Below are positions 61,828 through 64,000 of a stretch of DNA of 64,000 nucleotides, piece by piece. The position numbers were made by a program, and so were the translations under genes. The notes beneath the pieces are model-generated. The model was not told the origin of the DNA. It saw only the letters and a program-made list of their open reading frames with translations, and searched no databases. Every line of letters starts with the position of its first letter. Position 1 is the stretch's first letter. Source of the stretch: Gaetbulibacter saemankumensis DSM 17032 (GTDB taxonomy: Bacteria > Bacteroidota > Bacteroidia > Flavobacteriales > Flavobacteriaceae); the NCBI RefSeq assembly GCF_000425645.1, contig NZ_AUDV01000005.1, forward strand, positions 186,001-250,000, read 5' to 3'.

Positions 61828-62460
61828 ATGATAAAGGAATTAAAAGAAAATTACGGCTTTCTGTTTGAAGATGAATTATTGAATGACATTAATAATGTAG
61901 GTACATTTAAAGAAGTTCCTGAAGGGTTTACACTTATAAATTTAGGCGATTACATTAAATCCATGCCATTATTGGTAAGTGGAGCCATAAAAATATTACG
62001 CGAAGATGAAAAAGGAGATGAACTTCTACTATATTTCATTGAAAGAGGAGATACTTGTGCCATGACCTTATCCTGCTGTATGGGACAAAAGAAAAGTGAA
62101 ATTATAGCAATTGCCGAAACCACAACGAAGCTTATCATGATTCCTGTTGAGAAAATGAGTGAATGGATGTGCAAATACAAAAGCTGGCAAAATTTTATTT
62201 TACAAAGTTACCATGATAGAATGACTGAACTTTTGGAAGCTATTGATTCCATAGCTTTTTTAAAAATGAACGACCGCGTTTTTAAATACTTAAAGGACAA
62301 AGCTATGGTCAATCACAATGATGTTATTACTGTAACGCATCAAGACATAGCCTTCGATTTGCATTCTTCAAGAGTTGTAATTTCCAGATTACTAAAAACT
62401 TTAGAGAACGAAGGCAAAATAGAATTGCACAGAAACAGTATTAAAATATTAGACTTATAA
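61828..62460 (+). CDS. Crp/Fnr-family transcriptional regulator
   Basis: This 210-aa protein has a cyclic-nucleotide-binding-like beta-barrel (about residues 25-125; GAIKILREDEKGDELLLYFIERGD), which includes CAMTLSCCMG in place of the cAMP-binding loop. A long helix follows, then a winged helix-turn-helix (TVTHQDIAFDLHSSRVVISRLLKTLE). There is no iron-sulfur cysteine cluster of the FNR kind, though two adjacent cysteines in SCC could sense redox or sulfide. It lies upstream of a TauE permease and a persulfide-dioxygenase-like gene, each preceded by the same GTAAC-N4-GTTAC site. It probably controls both. Confidence 0.92.
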   Translation: MIKELKENYGFLFEDELLNDINNVGTFKEVPEGFTLINLGDYIKSMPLLVSGAIKILREDEKGDELLLYFIERGDTCAMTLSCCMGQKKSEIIAIAETTTKLIMIPVEKMSEWMCKYKSWQNFILQSYHDRMTELLEAIDSIAFLKMNDRVFKYLKDKAMVNHNDVITVTHQDIAFDLHSSRVVISRLLKTLENEGKIELHRNSIKILDL

Positions 62461-62466
62461 AACTAT

Positions 62467-62480
62467 GTAACAATTGTTAC
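62467..62480. promoter_or_regulatory. Crp/Fnr-type operator upstream of TauE/SafE gene
   Basis: GTAACAATTGTTAC is a perfect palindrome. A -7 box TAGTTTTG follows at 62503-62510, 22 nt after the operator's end. The operator centre would lie near -41 of the start of transcription, the usual class II activator position. The same arrangement occurs at 63332. Confidence 0.7.
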
Positions 62481-62529
62481 TTAGTGCGATTTTTAAGAGC
62501 CATAGTTTTGTAACGAAAAAAAACGGACT

Positions 62530-63327
62530 ATGACTCTTTTAGATATATTAGGCTTTGTAAGTGCATTTATAATTGGTATCGTTCTCGGCCTTATGGGTGG
62601 TGGCGGATCCATACTTACCGTACCTCTACTCGTTTATCTTTTAGGATTTAACCCCGTAGTTGCTACAGCTTACTCCTTATTTGTTGTAGGTTCTTCATCT
62701 ATTGTTGGCGTATTACAAAAACACAAAAAAAAGCTGGTAGATTTTAAAACAGGGCTCGCTTTTTCTTTTCCTTCGTTTCTTGCTGTATATATCTCCAGAA
62801 GATATTTAGTGCCTTACATGCCAGAGGATATTTTTAGCATTAATGGTTTTACCTTAACTAAAGATATGGCAATCATGATCTTTTTTGCGGTTGTTATGCT
62901 TATTGCTGCAACATCAATGATAAAAAACAAGAAGGACATTGTAAACACCACAGAAGAACAACCATACTACAAGACATTTATTCAAGGGTTAGTTATTGGT
63001 GTCATAACAGGGTTAATTGGTGCTGGAGGTGGGTTTTTATATGTTCCCGCACTTGTACTTTGGGCCGGATTATCCATGAAAAAAGCTGTAGGAACTTCTT
63101 TAGTCATTGTCGCAATAAATTCACTTATAGGATTTTTAGGCGACTTACATAACCTAACCATAGATTGGAACTTTTTATTAGGGTTTTCATTCTTAACCAT
63201 TACTGGTATCCTCTTAGGAGGCTACCTTTCAAAATATATATCGAATAAAAAATTAAAAAAAGGATTTGGCTTTTTTATTTTAATAATGGCCATTTACATT
63301 ATGTTTAAAGAATTCTCAGGCCTATAG
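62530..63327 (+). CDS. TauE/SafE-family sulfur-compound permease
   Basis: This 265-aa protein has about eight membrane spans in two similar halves. GLMGGGGSILTVPLLVYLL and GLIGAGGGFLYVPALVLW are the repeated glycine-rich motifs of the TauE/SafE family. Members move sulfite, sulfonates or related anions across the inner membrane. The next gene is a persulfide-dioxygenase-like enzyme that makes sulfite, and both have the same operator, so sulfite export is the likely job. Confidence 0.92.
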   Translation: MTLLDILGFVSAFIIGIVLGLMGGGGSILTVPLLVYLLGFNPVVATAYSLFVVGSSSIVGVLQKHKKKLVDFKTGLAFSFPSFLAVYISRRYLVPYMPEDIFSINGFTLTKDMAIMIFFAVVMLIAATSMIKNKKDIVNTTEEQPYYKTFIQGLVIGVITGLIGAGGGFLYVPALVLWAGLSMKKAVGTSLVIVAINSLIGFLGDLHNLTIDWNFLLGFSFLTITGILLGGYLSKYISNKKLKKGFGFFILIMAIYIMFKEFSGL

Positions 63328-63331
63328 CATT

Positions 63332-63345
63332 GTAACCTATGTTAC
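63332..63345. promoter_or_regulatory. Crp/Fnr-type operator upstream of MBL-fold gene
   Basis: GTAACCTATGTTAC shares both half-sites with the site at 62467. A -7 box TATTTTTG at 63368-63375 stands exactly 22 nt downstream, as in the other promoter. Confidence 0.68.
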
Positions 63346-63395
63346 TGTTTAAGCCTTATTAATAATTTATTTTTGCAACTTAATACAATTTGAAT

Positions 63396-64000
63396 ATGAA
63401 AATAGAACAAATATATACCGGATGTTTAGCACAAGGCGCTTACTATATAGAAAGTAATGGCGAAGTTGCTATTATAGACCCTTTAAGAGAAGTTACACAG
63501 TACGTAAATAAAGCCGAAGCTGATGGCGCAAAAATTAAATATATTTTTGAAACGCACTTCCATGCCGATTTTGTTAGTGGTCACGTAACACTTTCAAAAC
63601 AAACAGGAGCTCCAATTATTTATGGACCAACAGCAAACCCTAGTTTTGATGCCATTGTTGCCGAAGATGGTCAGGTATTCAAATTAGGAAATATCACCAT
63701 TACGGCGCTTCACACACCTGGACATACTATGGAGAGTACCACTTATTTATTAAAAGATGAAAATGGCAAAGACTATGCGATATTTAGTGGAGATACCCTA
63801 TTCCTAGGCGATGTAGGTCGACCTGACTTAGCTCAAAAAGCGGCTAATATGACCCAGGAAGAATTAGCCGGTTTATTATACGAGAGTTTACGAACTAAAA
63901 TCATGACTCTAGCAGACGACGTTATAGTGTACCCTGCGCATGGAGCAGGCTCGGCTTGTGGTAAAAATTTAAGCAAACAAACTGTAGGAAGTATTGGTGA
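63396..64000 (+). CDS. MBL-fold persulfide dioxygenase-like protein (3' end outside window)
   Basis: The frame starts at the ATG at 63396 and runs off the window without a stop after 201 codons. The metallo-beta-lactamase signature THFHADFVSGH supplies the metal ligands, with later HTPGHT, SGDTLFLGDVGRPDL and PAHGAGSACG. These phrases are typical of ETHE1-like persulfide dioxygenases and of longer forms carrying a C-terminal rhodanese domain. Whether the rhodanese part is present cannot be seen. It oxidises glutathione or protein persulfide to sulfite in known relatives. Confidence 0.9.
   Translation, partial: MKIEQIYTGCLAQGAYYIESNGEVAIIDPLREVTQYVNKAEADGAKIKYIFETHFHADFVSGHVTLSKQTGAPIIYGPTANPSFDAIVAEDGQVFKLGNITITALHTPGHTMESTTYLLKDENGKDYAIFSGDTLFLGDVGRPDLAQKAANMTQEELAGLLYESLRTKIMTLADDVIVYPAHGAGSACGKNLSKQTVGSIG

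Overview
The window looks like the chromosome of a marine flavobacterium (Bacteroidota). It is AT-rich, lacks recognisable Shine-Dalgarno sites, and carries Bacteroidota-type -7 boxes (TAnnTTTG). It encodes many lipoproteins and signal-peptide proteins, type IX secretion (T9SS) cargo, a one-protein hybrid two-component sensor, and many glycoside hydrolases with a sulfatase. Family assignments rest on motifs and architecture read directly from the translations; no database search was run.

Layout. (1) 1-12328, + strand: a tight array of exported amidohydrolases from two subfamilies. There are three intact and one truncated prolidase/imidazolonepropionase-like enzymes, three N-acyl-D-amino-acid deacylase-like enzymes, and two different outer-membrane porins. 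(2) 12430-21402, - strand: an exported metzincin-type protease with a discoidin-like domain, a clan GH-A hydrolase, a LacZ-type GH2 and a GH109-type enzyme. (3) 22217-30303, + strand: a LamG protein with a probable T9SS tail, a T9SS type-B protein, a possible 30-aa membrane peptide and a 1365-aa hybrid sensor/regulator. (4) 31027-57804, - strand: a T9SS protein, two GH2 enzymes, a sulfatase, four GH92 alpha-mannosidases, an FucP-like transporter, a GHL10-like hydrolase, a CBM9-like protein, a GH130 phosphorylase and an SSS symporter. (5) 58302-61127, + strand: a NEW3-domain protein with an ABC-2 exporter. (6) tRNA-Arg with a duplicated 3' part and 11-bp repeats beside it. (7) 61828-64000, + strand: a Crp/Fnr regulator, a TauE/SafE permease and a metallo-beta-lactamase-fold persulfide-dioxygenase-like protein cut by the window end.

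How the genes fit together. GH92 mannosidases, a GH130 phosphorylase of the Man-GlcNAc type, a GH109 alpha-GalNAc-ase, LacZ-type GH2s, a sulfatase, and decayed copies of GH29 alpha-fucosidase and N4-(GlcNAc)-asparaginase together suggest breakdown of N-glycan-like (partly sulfated or fucosylated) glycoprotein sugars. The end products would enter through SSS and FucP-type transporters. No SusC/SusD pair is present. At least seven gene remnants lie between intact genes, so the locus appears to be eroding. The amidohydrolase array with its own porins is the part least explained by known systems.

Non-coding structure of note: an approximately 210-bp leader shared, in inverted orientation, by two unrelated T9SS cargo genes; a repeated AT-rich operator-like motif; and two GTAAC-N4-GTTAC operators placed identically relative to their -7 boxes.
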